From Cricetomys ansorgei (lineage: Eukaryota; Chordata; Mammalia; Rodentia; Nesomyidae), in NCBI GenBank assembly GCA_026225945.1, contig JAMJFZ010003581.1, positions 4,466,501-4,530,500 of the forward strand: 64,000 nucleotides of DNA. Direction: 5' to 3'. Of the stretch, positions 63,657 to 64,000 are shown in pieces. The position numbers were made by a program, and so were the translations under genes. Positions within the stretch are counted from its first letter, which is position 1. Each line of letters begins with the position of its first letter. Below the pieces are notes generated by a model. It made no database searches and was not told the DNA's origin. It was given only the letters and a program-made list of their open reading frames with translations.

Positions 63657-64000
63657 GGTGGTGTGGACCTCAGAGTTCTTAATGCTCCAGGGTTTAGAAG
63701 CAACACTATGAACTTAACTGACTTGTCGAAGACAACAAATGCAGGTGTTGTGATGAAGAAATAAGAGGATATGAACTGTGATATCTATTGAAAAGTTAAG
63801 AGAGTTGACACATTTTTTTATATATTTTGTTTTGCCAATATGAAAAAAAGAGGCCTTATTTCTTACTGTGCTGGGATTGCAAACATTTCTCGTTTGCTTG
63901 AAAATACTACTGAATCTGTATAAAAGGAAAGAAAGTTTGCAATAGTTTTTTTTTTTTTACTGAAACTTGTATTATTTTTAAAGAGTTCTATACTATAAAT
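63657..64000 (+). other. Cd2ap: Cd2ap 3'UTR (partial)
   Basis: AT-rich sequence after the stop codon, continuous with the terminal exon. No AATAAA or ATTAAA signal is seen before the window ends, so the 3'UTR continues beyond it. A T run lies near 63947-63958. Confidence 0.9.

Larger units (their letters stand above)
1..64000 (+). other. Cd2ap: Cd2ap transcription unit, 5'-partial (intron 1 to 3'UTR)
   Basis: Seventeen consecutive coding exons, all GT-AG and all phase-compatible, join into 1898 coding bases. With the four bases ATGG expected in exon 1 they make a 633-residue protein. Three SH3 domains, a proline-rich linker, a CPI (capping-protein-interaction) motif and a C-terminal coiled coil in this order identify CD2AP; its only close paralogue, SH3KBP1/CIN85, differs in sequence. 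I recall the human protein as 639 residues and the mouse as 637. The family scaffolds CD2, nephrin/podocin and Cbl complexes to actin and endocytosis. The promoter and exon 1 lie upstream of the window and the polyadenylation site downstream. No other gene was found on either strand. Confidence 0.98.

Noticed and set aside
63657..64000. Cd2ap polyadenylation site in the window
   Set aside because: No AATAAA or ATTAAA hexamer is present after the stop codon within the window.
1..64000. A previously undescribed multi-gene system
   Set aside because: The window is the body of one well-known mammalian adaptor gene; nothing else on either strand has coding evidence.

Overview
This is vertebrate nuclear DNA from a muroid rodent. 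The SINEs are B1, B2, B3, B4/ID-like and RSINE1-like, and the LINE-1 relics have rodent 3' ends. The sequence is AT-rich, has no CpG island, and contains no bacterial, viral or organellar gene. It holds one protein-coding gene on the + strand: Cd2ap (CD2-associated protein, the adaptor also called CMS). The conceptual protein differs from my recollection of mouse at many positions, so a non-Mus muroid, perhaps a cricetid, is likely. The species was not determined.

Layout: bases 1-8395 are the 3' part of intron 1; the promoter, 5'UTR and initiator ATG lie upstream of the window. Seventeen coding exons follow, numbered 2-18 on the human 18-exon model: 8396-8556, 15269-15422, 24481-24581, 29153-29273, 35058-35245, 38895-38958, 39351-39445, 41333-41437, 43665-43701, 45030-45092, 47056-47221, 47565-47707, 54717-54829, 55495-55599, 58259-58434, 61778-61841 and 63615-63656 (stop TGA). 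The 3'UTR begins at 63657 and runs off the end. All junctions are GT-AG and all phases join without a frameshift. Adding the upstream ATGG gives 633 residues. The order is SH3-A (about 1-58), SH3-B (about 111-166), SH3-C (about 267-324), proline-rich linker (about 332-420), capping-protein-interaction motif (about 482-499) and C-terminal coiled coil (about 574-630). The protein would act as a cytoplasmic scaffold linking membrane receptors and Cbl-type ligases (through the SH3 domains) to actin capping protein.

About 97% of the window is intron. Recognisable content is dense SINEs, LINE-1 relics that are all antisense to the gene, two inverted copies of one LTR-like sequence, one small hAT-type transposon relic, four copies of an unassigned rodent repeat, and microsatellites. 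A 4-5 kb stretch (about 50870-55490) is unusually free of SINEs.

I found no undescribed multi-gene system. The most interesting signals concern Cd2ap splicing. The ancestral exon 7 acceptor appears mutated, which would delete five residues (PLILQ). Intron 14 stays open in frame for 127 codons. Strong decoy acceptors precede exon 5. The donor of a 37-base exon abuts a 21-base A run. A 15-bp perfect hairpin and a nested SINE insertion are also worth a look.
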